From UBA12191 sp009937185 (GTDB lineage: Bacteria > Planctomycetota > UBA8108 > UBA1146), in NCBI GenBank assembly GCA_938075155.1, contig CALJGL010000011.1, positions 62,001 through 126,000 on the forward strand: DNA of 64,000 nt, in the 5' to 3' direction. The position numbers were made by a program, and so were the translations under genes. Positions 18,819 to 27,061 of this stretch are shown one piece after another (position 1 is the first letter of the stretch; every line of letters begins with the position of its first letter). The notes beneath the pieces are model-generated. The model did not search any database, was not told the DNA's origin, and saw nothing but the letters and a program-made list of their open reading frames with translations.

Positions 18819-19778
18819 TTGAAAGAAACCCAAGACCAACCGAATCAGCCCGATTCTTCGAAAAACGAGGATCCGGGGCTCATTTCGGACCTCATTCAAC
18901 TGGCCAAACCTAGACTCACGCTCCTAGTCGTCATCACCGCGAGCCTGGGTGTCGCGACCTCATGGTCGTTTACTGACGTGAGTTCTTTTAGAGGGACGAC
19001 CGATCAATGGCTCGATCGTTGGGGAGCACTGCTCGCCATCTCTGCAGGAACCGCCCTCCTCGCTGCGGCAGCAAATTCCTTGAACATGCTATGGGAACGT
19101 AAACAAGACCAACTGATGAAGCGCACGGCTGTCAGAGCAACAGCAAGGGGAAGAGTCGGAGCAGGGATCGTTATTCCCTATTCATTCATAACGGGATCAC
19201 TCGGTAGCTATATGGTCTGGCAGGGTGGAACTGTCTTCGCTGCAATTCTCGGTATCGTCAGTCTCTTGCTCTACGTTCTTGTCTACACTCCGTTAAAAAT
19301 GCGAACGACTCTCAACACACTCTTTGGTGCTATACCCGGAGCACTTCCGCCCATGATTGGTTGGTGCGGGGCCGGTGGATCACCTTTACATCCTGTAGGG
19401 CTAACACTCTTTGGCATTCTCTTTATTTGGCAGATACCCCATTTTCTCGCGATCGCTTGGATGCACCGAGCCGAATACGAAAAAGCAGGATTCAGAATGC
19501 TTCCCAGCATCGACAAAGATGGGCATCGCACTGCACTGACCGCGCTACTCTGGTCACTGCTTCTTTGGGGCGTCAGTCTCATTCCAACATTGATGCAAAC
19601 AGCGGGCTGGATCTATTTGGGAGTTTCGAGCTTGGGTGGAATATATATGTCATACAGATCCTACCAACTGCTTAAAGAGAGAAGCCGCCCTGCTGCTAGA
19701 AGTTTGTTTTTCGCAAGCCTGTTGTACCTTCCGATCGTACTGGGAGCACTCGTTGCAGATGCGGGTCCCATTTCATGA
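18819..19778 (+). CDS. ctaB: Protoheme IX farnesyltransferase (heme O synthase)
   Basis: This 319-residue UbiA-superfamily membrane protein farnesylates heme B to heme O, the first step towards heme A for the oxidase encoded nearby. The prenyl diphosphate motif appears as NMLWERKQDQLMKRT, and the second as MHRAEYEKAGFRMLP. About nine membrane segments are visible. The start is TTG, preceded by GGAGAG. It is divergent from the SUF operon and overlaps the DUF3179 gene by 4 nt. Confidence 0.95.
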   Translation: MKETQDQPNQPDSSKNEDPGLISDLIQLAKPRLTLLVVITASLGVATSWSFTDVSSFRGTTDQWLDRWGALLAISAGTALLAAAANSLNMLWERKQDQLMKRTAVRATARGRVGAGIVIPYSFITGSLGSYMVWQGGTVFAAILGIVSLLLYVLVYTPLKMRTTLNTLFGAIPGALPPMIGWCGAGGSPLHPVGLTLFGILFIWQIPHFLAIAWMHRAEYEKAGFRMLPSIDKDGHRTALTALLWSLLLWGVSLIPTLMQTAGWIYLGVSSLGGIYMSYRSYQLLKERSRPAARSLFFASLLYLPIVLGALVADAGPIS

Positions 19779-20749
19779 ACAGACCCGTTTCCTCAAAAGG
19801 AGATCGATTCAAGTTCAGAGCTTTGATACTGGTGCTCTCAGTGCTCCTTGTTTCCGTCGCAGCATGGCGAATACCACATCTTTCCAGAGCTCTTCAAGAA
19901 GCCCAGCGTCTCGGACCTCAAGGCTTCAAGACCAACGGATTCGATATTCCAGAATCTCTGATAGAAGACCCCACCTTCGTGCGCTGGGGAGTCCCTGGGC
20001 AAATCACATCGGTCGATATGCCCGAAGTATGGGGACAAGCAAAAGTCATAGAACTCGGATCCTCGTTCAGAAAAAGGTTTCTAGTTTCTTCCAGCGAAGT
20101 CGTAGGTGTTCGTTTTAACGGAGAATCTCGTGCCTACCCACTGAGGCTTCTTCAATGGCACGAAGTCGTCAACGACGTCGTCGGCGGTGTGCCTATATGC
20201 GTGATTTATCACCCACTGTCAGAAACTCTCTGCGTCTTTGAACGCAAATCGACATCGACCTCTGTAGAACCTCCTCTCTTTGGAACGAGCGGTTTGATTC
20301 TCGATTGTTGCTTGTTGATTCACGATCGCTTGGGACCAGATCAACGAAAACTCGAAAGTCTATGGAGTCCGGTCGATGGGAAAGCCCTCTTCGGTCCTCG
20401 ATCTGGAGAAGAACTCCAACTGCTTCCCTTTTCCCTGACGACTTGGAATGAGTGGCTAGAAGAATCTCCGTCTACAGACGTGATGGCCATGCTCGAATCA
20501 CATCGCAACTACTACAAGAAAGAGCCTTATCTTCCTTATCGCCAACGTGATTTACCTCGGTATCCGTTTGCCCCAGTTGCCAAAGATACATATAAAAATC
20601 TCGCAAGAGTTCAACTGACCCGAGATTCAGGCCAATGGCGAGTAGCGATCGTCGACGAGGATCAATTCCGTATTGATAATGGGGCGTATGCCGTCAGTTC
20701 CTGGTTTGCTGTTCATGCCCGGGAACTAGAGTTCGAGACGCCCCGATAA
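19775..20749 (+). CDS. DUF3179 domain protein with N-terminal membrane anchor
   Basis: This 324-residue protein starts with a hydrophobic anchor or signal (ALILVLSVLLVSVAAW). It contains the DUF3179 core: VVGVRFNGESRAYPLRLLQWHEVVNDVVGG, a stretch where many members have a C-P-x-C-like pair but this one reads IYHPLSETLCVF, then LWSPVDGKALFGPR. The family has no firmly known function. Translational coupling to ctaB and proximity to the oxidase operon suggest a link to respiration or cofactor insertion, which is only inference. Confidence 0.82.
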   Translation: MNRPVSSKGDRFKFRALILVLSVLLVSVAAWRIPHLSRALQEAQRLGPQGFKTNGFDIPESLIEDPTFVRWGVPGQITSVDMPEVWGQAKVIELGSSFRKRFLVSSSEVVGVRFNGESRAYPLRLLQWHEVVNDVVGGVPICVIYHPLSETLCVFERKSTSTSVEPPLFGTSGLILDCCLLIHDRLGPDQRKLESLWSPVDGKALFGPRSGEELQLLPFSLTTWNEWLEESPSTDVMAMLESHRNYYKKEPYLPYRQRDLPRYPFAPVAKDTYKNLARVQLTRDSGQWRVAIVDEDQFRIDNGAYAVSSWFAVHARELEFETPR

Positions 20750-20773
20750 AGGACGTGCTCTCCATCAAAAGGG

Positions 20774-21388
20774 CTAAGCGAGCCATAGTAGGAATGCGAA
20801 TAATCCTACCCAGACTCCTCCGAGAAAGTGCCAATACAATGTGACTTGCTGGACGGTGATATGATGCAGACTCCAGTAGCCACCGCGCGTTGCATAAGAA
20901 GTCACATAAGCCTGAAAAACCAATCCACCCGCTAAGTGCAGTGCATGAATCAATCCAAGAGCATAAATAGTCCAGCCATGGAGAGAAGAACTGGCATTAA
21001 AGCTCCCATCTCCTCCTGACAACATCTGCTGCCAAACCTGTTCCTGCAGAAATAGAAAAACAAATCCAAGAATCAGGACCAGCCACATGCAAGCCTTAAA
21101 GAGGCGAAGCGAATCCTCTCTGACAGAGGACAATCCCAGCTGAGAAAACACACTAATTAAAAGGATGACACCCGTGCTGACCCAGGCAAGGTCGGGAATA
21201 GGAGGGGCATTTTCTCCCCAGTTGGGAGAAGAATTCCTAATGATAACGATCCCGATGATACTCGCGATGAAGAAGACACCTATTGAGGACAAGAAGAGCC
21301 ACATTCCCATGCGAATAGCGATGGGATTTGGGGGAGACGGTAACGTCTCCCCTTCCTCTAACCTTGATTGCAAAGACTCCTCGGTCAA
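20774..21388 (-). CDS. Second cytochrome c oxidase subunit III-like protein
   Basis: This 204-residue protein has five predicted membrane helices and the heme-copper oxidase subunit III pattern (GMWLFLSSIGVFFIASIIG at the start, LHALHLAGG and YWHFLGGVWVGLFAFLL at the end). It starts with TTG preceded by GGAGAAGG. It is the last gene of the respiratory operon and is distinct from the larger subunit III at 21884. It may be an extra subunit, as in some caa3 operons, or a partner of ACIII. Confidence 0.85.
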   Translation of the reverse strand: MTEESLQSRLEEGETLPSPPNPIAIRMGMWLFLSSIGVFFIASIIGIVIIRNSSPNWGENAPPIPDLAWVSTGVILLISVFSQLGLSSVREDSLRLFKACMWLVLILGFVFLFLQEQVWQQMLSGGDGSFNASSSLHGWTIYALGLIHALHLAGGLVFQAYVTSYATRGGYWSLHHITVQQVTLYWHFLGGVWVGLFAFLLWLA

Positions 21389-21419
21389 TTCCTTCTCCGG
21401 TCAGAAGTTCTGACGAAAT

Positions 21420-21875
21420 CTAGTCGCTGGGATTAAACTGCGTCTCAAGTATTGTCGGATCCACGATCAGGTTTTCCTTGTACTCACCGGTATCGAGAAG
21501 GGCAAAGCCCAAAAAGATTCCAAGGAAAAGAAATGACCCGACGAGAATGATGGCATTGAAGGGTCTATCCCACCTCAAGTGCATGAAATACAACGAGACC
21601 AAAATGGCTTTAATGGTTGCGACACCCATTGCCACGATGATGTTCAGGGACCCTAAGTCGATGTAAGAAACTCCTACGGTGATCCATGTTAAAAACAAGA
21701 GAGCCGTCAGAATTGTCATCATTAGAACCGTAGGGGTCATATGACCCACAACCGGATGAGGATCCTTGGTTCCTTTAGTCATCTTCCCCACCACAAGAGT
21801 GACAAGGAGACTTAAAAAGGCTGCCGACAGGATGAGCCAGTCGACGTTATTCAGAAGTTTTTCAACGATGCTCAT
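21420..21875 (-). CDS. Cytochrome c oxidase subunit IV (caa3-type, prokaryotic)
   Basis: I place the start at ATG 21875 (MSIVEKLLNNVD), because AGGAGG lies just upstream; this gives 151 residues. Three membrane helices are visible, with HMTPTVLMMTILTALLFLTWITV and the conserved IKAILVSLYFMHLRWDRPFN, which is the signature of the prokaryotic subunit IV family. It belongs to the oxidase operon, between the two subunit III genes. Confidence 0.88.
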   Translation of the reverse strand: MSIVEKLLNNVDWLILSAAFLSLLVTLVVGKMTKGTKDPHPVVGHMTPTVLMMTILTALLFLTWITVGVSYIDLGSLNIIVAMGVATIKAILVSLYFMHLRWDRPFNAIILVGSFLFLGIFLGFALLDTGEYKENLIVDPTILETQFNPSD

Positions 21876-21883
21876 GATGCCTC

Positions 21884-22834
21884 CTATTCCACAAGGTAAA
21901 GCAAGGGAAAGAGGTAAATCCAAATCAGATCCACCAAGTGCCAGTACAAACCACCCAAGTCCACCGGGGTGAAGAATTCAGGACCGATACGGCCCTTCGC
22001 TACCAGCACCATCAACCAGACCATGACGGCCATGCCGATCAACACGTGAATCCCATGGAGTCCCGTTAAACAGAAGTAGATACTGAAGAACACATGAGCA
22101 TTGGGTGGCCTGGCCGATTTCGGCAGTTCCGCAGGGGGGATATATAACCCCTCGCCTTCCGGATGACCGCTCTGCTTTTCGATCTCCATGTCGATTTCAT
22201 CCTGATTGATAGCCCGTCCTCCGGGAGCCATCGCTGGAGTTTTGACCTGCCCCTTCGCCTTGGGCTCAATCAACACCACTTCTGCAAGTGGACGAGAGAT
22301 ATCGGTCTTTTGTGCAACCACATTGAGTTCGAGGAGATCCCTCTCCGCCTCTGCCGTTGTAACAGTGGCGTATGAGAAACTCTGGCCTGGGAAGAGTCCC
22401 TCATGGAATTTTTTCGAGTACTCAATGTACTTGATTCCCATGAAGCCCAATCCGCATACGAATGTGATGGATAGAAAAAACAGAATTCTGTTTTTACGAC
22501 CCAGCTGCGCTTCACGAACGGCGAGAGCCATCGTCAAGGAAGAGAACAGCAAGACCATCGTATTCGTGGCTCCCCATCTCTTGTCGAGGAACTGGTGTCC
22601 CCATTCAAAGAGCTCGGGATGGTTCGCCTTGTAAACAGTGTAGAAACAGAACAATCCCCCGAAGAGAAGAACCTCGGTTGCCAGAAATAGCCACATTCCG
22701 AGCTTACCTGCTTCGAATTGTTGCTGAAGACTGTCAAAGTGGTGCGCGAGATGAGGAGAGTGGCCATGGCCATGCCCATCACCGTGTTCACCGGCAGCTT
22801 CTTCGGGTTTTTCCTGATGCGCGTCGCCGCTCAT
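21884..22834 (-). CDS. ctaE: Cytochrome c oxidase subunit III with a 90-residue insert
   Basis: Subunit III of the heme-copper oxidase, 316 residues from ATG 22834 (GGGAG Shine-Dalgarno; ATG 22846 is an alternative without one). The N-terminus is His-rich (GEHGDGHGHGHS), then GMWLFLATEVLLFGGLF starts the fold. A soluble stretch of about 90 residues (about 150-240), rich in charged residues and Pro, separates TM3 from the NAHVFFSIYFCLTGLHGIHVL helix. The last helix ends with YWHLVDLIWIYLFPLLYLV. The insert is longer than usual in this subunit. Confidence 0.92.
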   Translation of the reverse strand: MSGDAHQEKPEEAAGEHGDGHGHGHSPHLAHHFDSLQQQFEAGKLGMWLFLATEVLLFGGLFCFYTVYKANHPELFEWGHQFLDKRWGATNTMVLLFSSLTMALAVREAQLGRKNRILFFLSITFVCGLGFMGIKYIEYSKKFHEGLFPGQSFSYATVTTAEAERDLLELNVVAQKTDISRPLAEVVLIEPKAKGQVKTPAMAPGGRAINQDEIDMEIEKQSGHPEGEGLYIPPAELPKSARPPNAHVFFSIYFCLTGLHGIHVLIGMAVMVWLMVLVAKGRIGPEFFTPVDLGGLYWHLVDLIWIYLFPLLYLVE

Positions 22835-22848
22835 CTTATCTCCCATCT

Positions 22849-24588
22849 TCAGGCCAAGCCTTTAGAGCTCTGGCTGGAGTAGTTCCCGGTTACGGGATCA
22901 TAGTCGAATTGATCGAGTTCGTATGGATCTGTCGCAGAAGGAACCCCGTGGAAGTTTTCCAGAGGAGGTGGCGACGGTGTATGCCACTCAAGACTGTTTC
23001 CACCCCATGGATTCATCGGAGCTTTCTTGCCCGATACCAGCGATTGGATCAGATAGAAAGCTGTCAGGAAGAATCCCGCAGCCATCACGTATGAACCAAT
23101 CGTCGAAAGTTGGTGGTAGATTTGAAACTTGTCTTCATATGTGTAGTAACGACGAGGCATACCCAGTGAGCCCATGACAAACTGCGGAATGAACGTCAAA
23201 TTGAATCCAATGAATACAAGCATGCACGCGATGCGGCCCCAGAATTCATTGAACATGCGACCCGTCATTTTTGGCCACCAATGGTGAAGTCCCCCAACAA
23301 ACGCGATCAAGGCACTTCCCATCATGACGTAATGAAAGTGTGCGACCACGAAGTAGGTGTCGTGCAGATGGGTATCAATACTCAATACGCCTAGGAACAA
23401 ACCTGTCAATCCGCCGATGGTGAATAGGAATATAAAGGCGATACCGTAAAGCATTGATGTGTTGAGATTGATGGACCCTTTGTACATCGTTGCTATCCAG
23501 TTGAAGACCTTGATCGCGGAAGGGATTCCCACAGAGAAGGTAATACCACTGAAGATGATGTTCATCATAGTGGACTGACCACTCGTGAACATGTGGTGAC
23601 CCCAAACGATGAAGGAGAAGATAGCAATCGCAACTGACGAGTATGCGATGTAACGGTATCCAAAGATTCTTTTGTGACTATGAACCGCGATGATTTCACT
23701 GATCACTCCCATGGCAGGGATAATCATGATGTAAACCGCGGGGTGACTGTAGAACCAAAAGAAGTGCTGGTAGAGAACCGGGTCTCCTCCGTTTTGCGGA
23801 TCGAAGATTCCAATTCCAAGGGTTCTCTCAAGAATCAAAAGCAGAAGCGTGATTCCAAGAACCGGAGTGGCCAAGACCTGAATGACAGCCGTTGAATAGG
23901 TCGCCCACAGGAACAAAGGCATGTTGAACCAAGTCATCCCCTTGGGTCGCATCTTGTGAATCGTCACAATGAAGTTGAGACCCGTGAAGATACTCGAGAA
24001 ACCCAATATGAAGACGCCGACGACAGCAGGAATAACCGCTGTTGGCGAACTCGTACTGTATGGAGTGTAAAAGGTCCAACCCGTGTCCACGCCGCCACTG
24101 AAGAGCACGTAGACAAAGAAAGCTGCCCCGGACACCCAGAGATAGAATGATCCAAGGTTCAATCGTGGGAATGCCACGTCCTTCGCCCCCAATAGGAGCG
24201 GCAGGACAAAGTTTCCAAGTGCAGCGGGCACTCCTGGAATGATGACCAGAAACACCATGATCGCACCGTGGGTTGTAAACCACTGGTTGTACAGATCCGC
24301 CTGCGCCCCTGCATCACTTCCGGCAAACAGCGGCGTGATCAGCGGGATGGGAGAAAATAGTTCAGTTCTTACAAGAAGAGCGAACACTCCTCCAAGAAGA
24401 AACATCGACAGGACTCCCACCAGATACATCAAGCCAATACGCTTGTGATCAAGAGTGAACATCCAGGACGTCAACGTGTTCGTAACCGTCAGGTAACTGG
24501 GTCCGGAAATCTTCGTCTCATGAGAAGTCTGCTCGACTTCCTGAGAAGAGAGATCGGATCCAGTAGAGGCCTTTTCGTCGGGATTCAT
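22849..24588 (-). CDS. ctaD: Cytochrome c oxidase subunit I, A2-type
   Basis: The catalytic subunit, 579 residues and twelve helices. The CuB motif reads WFYSHPAVYI: the YSHP pair replaces the Glu of the GHPEVY motif, which defines A2-type enzymes, and the His-Tyr crosslink pair is kept. WGHHMFTSG (CuB His pair) and HDTYFVVAHFHYV (heme a/a3 His) are present. The ATG has an AAGGAG Shine-Dalgarno. It transfers electrons to O2 and pumps protons. Confidence 0.97.
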   Translation of the reverse strand: MNPDEKASTGSDLSSQEVEQTSHETKISGPSYLTVTNTLTSWMFTLDHKRIGLMYLVGVLSMFLLGGVFALLVRTELFSPIPLITPLFAGSDAGAQADLYNQWFTTHGAIMVFLVIIPGVPAALGNFVLPLLLGAKDVAFPRLNLGSFYLWVSGAAFFVYVLFSGGVDTGWTFYTPYSTSSPTAVIPAVVGVFILGFSSIFTGLNFIVTIHKMRPKGMTWFNMPLFLWATYSTAVIQVLATPVLGITLLLLILERTLGIGIFDPQNGGDPVLYQHFFWFYSHPAVYIMIIPAMGVISEIIAVHSHKRIFGYRYIAYSSVAIAIFSFIVWGHHMFTSGQSTMMNIIFSGITFSVGIPSAIKVFNWIATMYKGSINLNTSMLYGIAFIFLFTIGGLTGLFLGVLSIDTHLHDTYFVVAHFHYVMMGSALIAFVGGLHHWWPKMTGRMFNEFWGRIACMLVFIGFNLTFIPQFVMGSLGMPRRYYTYEDKFQIYHQLSTIGSYVMAAGFFLTAFYLIQSLVSGKKAPMNPWGGNSLEWHTPSPPPLENFHGVPSATDPYELDQFDYDPVTGNYSSQSSKGLA

Positions 24589-24602
24589 TATTGCGCTCCT
24601 TA

Positions 24603-25691
24603 CTACCTGAGGCTCTTGATGAACTCAGTGACCCAAAGGATCTCTTTGTCCGTCAACTTGACCACTGGCATCTGCCCGGTGTAACCGTCAGATATTTTTT
24701 TCATCGGATAGCGAATCGATTCTTCAATGTAACTCTCGTCGGCAATAGCACTCCCTAGAGTGCCATTCTCCGTGTACTTCCTCTCGCTACCAAAGAGGCC
24801 TTTCCACGTCGGGCCAGTTTTATTGGCGCCATCCAGACTGTGACAACTGACGCAGCCTTTTCGCTTCCATACGATTTCGCCCAATTCGGGAAATGGGAGA
24901 GCCTCGTCATAGGATGCCGCCACTGCTAACCACTTGTCGAAGTCTTCTTGGGAAGGGTGCACCACGACCTTGCTGTGCATCGCTGAGTGCCCCTGACCGC
25001 AATATTCTGAACAATATAGTGAGTACACTCCAGGTTCAGTGGCTTCGAACCACAACTGGCCAATACGTCCAGGTACGCAGTCTTTTTTCACCCGGAATGC
25101 CGGAATGAAAAGGGAATGCAGAACGTCGGCGGCAAGTACATTCACCTGAACCGGTGTATTGACGGGAACATGAAGTCCCGCCTTTTCGAGTACTTTGGCT
25201 TCGCGCTCAGCAGCTTGTTCAGCAGTCAAATCACCCGTGCGTAATGCATTACGGATCTCGTTGAAATCTTCCGAAGCACCAGAAACGACAGTACCACTCG
25301 CAGGGTAGGAGAAATTCCATGACCACTTCGCAGCCTCTGCTGTGATGACCATCGCGTTCGAAGGAGGTGTCGCCATGGCGACATAGCCCTTGTAGCCGTA
25401 CCAGAACATCATCAGCGAAAGAATCACCGGGATACCCGTCCAGGCGATCTCAAGAATCAGATTGTGATCATTCTGACTCGTGGCTTTCTGTCCTTCTGGA
25501 GCACTAAACTTCCACATGAAGATAATGAGAAGCGCAGTGATCAGGACGAGAAAGAAGATGGAAACCCAATAGACGAAGTAAAAGTCGCCGTCTACGGTTG
25601 GAGCAAAGTTGGAGACGGACTCCGGAAGCCAAAAGGATGGTCCGGTTTGTGTCGCCAAGCTTTGGAAACTTGAAGTGAGGAAATGCATCAT
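24603..25691 (-). CDS. ctaC: Cytochrome c oxidase subunit II with fused cytochrome c domain
   Basis: This 362-residue subunit II carries two N-terminal helices (FVYWVSIFFLVLITALLIIF and VILSLMMFWYGYKG), the CuA site SLYCSEYCGQGHSAMHS, and a C-terminal heme c domain with GCVSCHSLDG and a late Met ligand region (GQMPV). The fusion is that of caa3 oxidases. An insert between the second helix and the CuA domain (about residues 130-170) is charged. It donates electrons from ACIII or a cytochrome c to subunit I. Confidence 0.95.
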   Translation of the reverse strand: MMHFLTSSFQSLATQTGPSFWLPESVSNFAPTVDGDFYFVYWVSIFFLVLITALLIIFMWKFSAPEGQKATSQNDHNLILEIAWTGIPVILSLMMFWYGYKGYVAMATPPSNAMVITAEAAKWSWNFSYPASGTVVSGASEDFNEIRNALRTGDLTAEQAAEREAKVLEKAGLHVPVNTPVQVNVLAADVLHSLFIPAFRVKKDCVPGRIGQLWFEATEPGVYSLYCSEYCGQGHSAMHSKVVVHPSQEDFDKWLAVAASYDEALPFPELGEIVWKRKGCVSCHSLDGANKTGPTWKGLFGSERKYTENGTLGSAIADESYIEESIRYPMKKISDGYTGQMPVVKLTDKEILWVTEFIKSLR

Positions 25692-25755
25692 GATGCCTGC
25701 TCTCTCTGAGAGTCACTGGAGTCGTTTTCAACCTCTTCAGGAATTGCTCGCATGA

Positions 25756-26709
25756 CTAAAACCGCCCCGTCCTTTTGAGGACTAGCAAAAAGCCCCCCAA
25801 ACCCATTACCGTTACGAGCCCGCCGAGTCGCATGACCAAGAGTGCCGTTGGACCGTATCTCGCCTTACTGGGATCGTAAACAAAACAGGTCAATATAATC
25901 TGATCTGCCCAAGTCCCCACTTTACCGCTGGAGGCTTCGACAAGTGCAAGTCGAAGAGTCTGTGGATCAAATTCGATCCCTTGAAGAGTTCGTGTCAGTT
26001 TCCCCTCAGGAGAAAGGATGAATGCCCCTGCTCCATGAGCGTACTCTTGGTTGTAGTCGTTCCATTGATAGTCAAATCCGACGCTATCAGCGATCAGTCG
26101 TAAGTTGCTCTCAGCGCCTGTGAGGAAGTTCCAGCCTTCTGCGGATTGATCGGTACTCACGCCCGTCAACTCGGCTTCTTCTTTAAAGACGTCGACGAGA
26201 GCCCGCTTTCTGTTGCGAGCGTCGAGGGCGCTGTCTCTGGGGTCGATACTCATCGTCACAACTTTGTAGTCGACACCCAGCGTCAATCCACACTCTGCCA
26301 TCGACTTGATCATATTTTCTACGACAAGATTGCAGAGCATCGGGCAACTGAAATATATCGGATTGAAAATAACGGGTAATCCGGATTTAAAAACCTCACC
26401 CAGTGGAACACGCTTACCATTTGCAAGGCGCACTTCCTGATCCAACGGAACGGTGTTCCCTAAGCGATCAGTAATCGTAATTCCTTCAATGGATTTCAAA
26501 ACAGGATCGTGTTCCTGCTTGTTCAATTCTCCAGGTGGCACAGATGGCGCTTGGCCAAAAACGAATCCACTAGAGAAGATCGCGAGTAAAAGAGCCACCT
26601 TGGGAATTTGAAAACAATCTACGAGGCCCGAGCAAAGCTGCGCAATGCAGTGCCCTGCCGGGAGTTGCTGTCTCTTTACCAGAAGTGATCTCTTTTGCAT
26701 GAGTTTCAT
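25756..26709 (-). CDS. SCO1/SenC family copper chaperone for the CuA site
   Basis: This 317-residue protein of the Sco family delivers copper to CuA of subunit II. The copper ligands are visible: CPMLC in NPIYFSCPMLCNL, and a later His in YAHGAGAFILSPEGK. A long N-terminus (about 70 residues) contains a hydrophobic segment (PKVALLLAIFSSGFVFG), and a C-terminal hydrophobic segment (TALLVMRLGGLVTVMGLGGFLLVL) anchors it in the membrane. It lies between the small membrane protein gene and ctaC. Confidence 0.93.
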   Translation of the reverse strand: MKLMQKRSLLVKRQQLPAGHCIAQLCSGLVDCFQIPKVALLLAIFSSGFVFGQAPSVPPGELNKQEHDPVLKSIEGITITDRLGNTVPLDQEVRLANGKRVPLGEVFKSGLPVIFNPIYFSCPMLCNLVVENMIKSMAECGLTLGVDYKVVTMSIDPRDSALDARNRKRALVDVFKEEAELTGVSTDQSAEGWNFLTGAESNLRLIADSVGFDYQWNDYNQEYAHGAGAFILSPEGKLTRTLQGIEFDPQTLRLALVEASSGKVGTWADQIILTCFVYDPSKARYGPTALLVMRLGGLVTVMGLGGFLLVLKRTGRF

Positions 26710-26715
26710 GTCCGA

Positions 26716-27048
26716 TCAGTTCCCGGAAGTCCCGAATCGCTTCAGGACTTCTTCCTTACCCTGTTGTATCGGAATAGAGACGCGATTGTTGTCTCTATCC
26801 GTCCAGGAGTAGTTTTTCAGTTGAGAATTCTGGAGGCCTTGAACTTCTTCCAGCTCACGGCTTTGGTAGCGATTTCTTTCCTCAAGCACAGAGGCTTCTT
26901 CTACACCGGTCAGGAATACCAATAAGTATGCACTCACAACAAAAATGATAGTGAACACTATTCCGCCGTACCACGTTGGAATAGCACTCGGATCATCTCC
27001 GGCACCTTCGAGTAAATGGGCGTCGTCCGCTGATTTATTTTCGTTCAA
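26716..27048 (-). CDS. Small single-pass membrane protein in the ACIII/oxidase operon
   Basis: I start this at TTG 27048, after a strong GAAGGGAG box, giving 110 residues; the open frame continues upstream to 27114. It has one hydrophobic helix (YGGIVFTIIFVVSAYLLVFL) and then a coiled, charged stretch ending WTDRDNNRVSIPIQQGKEEV. The tail W-x-D-x-x-x-x-x-V-x-IPI is like that of small proteins encoded with ACIII or caa3 operons in related bacteria, from memory. Its function is unknown; it may hold the two complexes together. Confidence 0.7.
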   Translation of the reverse strand: MNENKSADDAHLLEGAGDDPSAIPTWYGGIVFTIIFVVSAYLLVFLTGVEEASVLEERNRYQSRELEEVQGLQNSQLKNYSWTDRDNNRVSIPIQQGKEEVLKRFGTSGN

Positions 27049-27061
27049 CTTGAACTCCCTT

